The notes under the pieces are model-generated. The model saw only the letters and a list, made by a program, of their open reading frames with translations. It made no database searches and had not been told where the DNA came from. DNA of 64,000 nt, taken from Athripsodes cinereus (taxonomy: Eukaryota; Arthropoda; Insecta; Trichoptera; Leptoceridae). Each line of letters opens with the position of its first letter. Position 1 is the stretch's first letter. The stretch lies in the NCBI GenBank assembly GCA_947579605.1, contig OX388327.1, forward strand, positions 5,567,122-5,631,121, in the 5' to 3' direction. Positions 61,801 through 64,000 of the stretch are shown piece after piece. Both the position numbers and the translations under genes were made by a program.

Positions 61801-62319
61801 ATGGTATACACAAATAATTTTCAATTTCCAGAGGTTTTACTGTTACTATGTATTTTTGTTTCACTGTTTTCGAAATGAAAAAGAACACAAAACAATATAT
61901 TAAACTCAAACTGATACCTATCATAAATGTTCCATTGAAACATTCAGCTCATGAAAAGTGAGTGAACACAGATCCCTTTGACAAACTTTATTTGAATAAT
62001 TATAATTAAATATAAATAAAATGAACATATAAATTAGGAGAAAAATACTTGTAGCATAAAAAAAGTATACAATAAGATGTTTTAATGTTGTAAATTCAAT
62101 CATACAAAAGTGGTGTATAACAATACTCACACTAACTGAATGAATATTCTGTAGTATAGACCCACCATTATAAAATAAATAGTGCCAACTTTAGAATCCA
62201 TTTACATAATTCAATTTGATAAAAAAAAACAAGATGGCAGGTTGTAATTTTATCAAATTAATTTTAATGTTTAAGCAATGTGATGGTAAATTATTTAATA
62301 AGTTAATAATAAATATACA
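58844..62319. promoter_or_regulatory. Region upstream of coronin and downstream of LRRC47
   Basis: The coronin promoter and 5' UTR should lie just above 58844; no core promoter element is decisive. The region includes a family A scrap (59572-59630), a GTA microsatellite (~59622-59640) and a GTAAAAGGCTCAAAATAAAT repeat end (~60046). 60100-62319 shows no gene. Confidence 0.4.
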
Positions 62320-63876
<1,557 letters not shown>

Positions 63877-64000
63877 CTGAAACACAAGATTAAGCAAAAT
63901 TCGTGCATCCTAGGTTTTAATTCCTATACAATTATTTAAGAAATTCTTATCCGGGTCATATTATATTACATAATTCCTATACAATTATTTAAGAAATTCT

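Overview
The window is AT-rich, intron-containing animal nuclear DNA. It holds four recognisable host genes, spread thinly among transposable elements and their relics. The short exons with GT/AG borders, the Helitrons that insert between A and T and end in CTAG or CTAA, the tRNA-headed SINE and the low-GC introns fit an insect genome, most likely a moth or butterfly. The species cannot be read from the sequence.

Layout. Positions 1-2500 are a repeat-rich flank with a hAT-type MITE, a pogo/Tigger-type MITE and fragments of two LINEs. Positions 2624-8022 (minus strand) hold a complete six-exon DEAD-box RNA helicase of the DDX55/Spb4 type, 605 residues. Positions 8660-11585 (plus strand) hold a complete three-exon TMEM134, 166 residues. 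These two genes are head to head across about 640 bp that must carry both promoters. Positions 11.6-32.6 kb have no gene I can defend; they contain MITEs, a Helitron, SINEs, LINE fragments and a diverged minisatellite. Positions 32689-58843 (minus strand) hold a complete ten-exon short coronin, 556 residues. Its first intron (40128-58645) is 18.5 kb and has collected most of the mobile DNA here, including an open 5'-truncated LINE nested inside a TTAA-flanked element. From 62320 to 63876 (minus strand) are the last three exons of an LRRC47-like gene that continues past the right edge.

The host genes do housekeeping work: ribosome assembly (DDX55), a small membrane protein (TMEM134), actin and Arp2/3 control (coronin), and a leucine-rich-repeat/B3-B4 protein (LRRC47). 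Nothing suggests they form one pathway. All exon joins were made by hand, and every exon length agrees with its reading phase.

I saw no clear undescribed molecular system. The most useful signals are well-bounded nested insertions with readable target-site duplications, long near-perfect inverted repeats carrying CTGANGA motifs that resemble Penelope-like or hammerhead-type 3' ends, a TIR element with a possible acidic transposase exon, and two exon-like open segments at 28.9 and 30.3 kb that I do not recognise.
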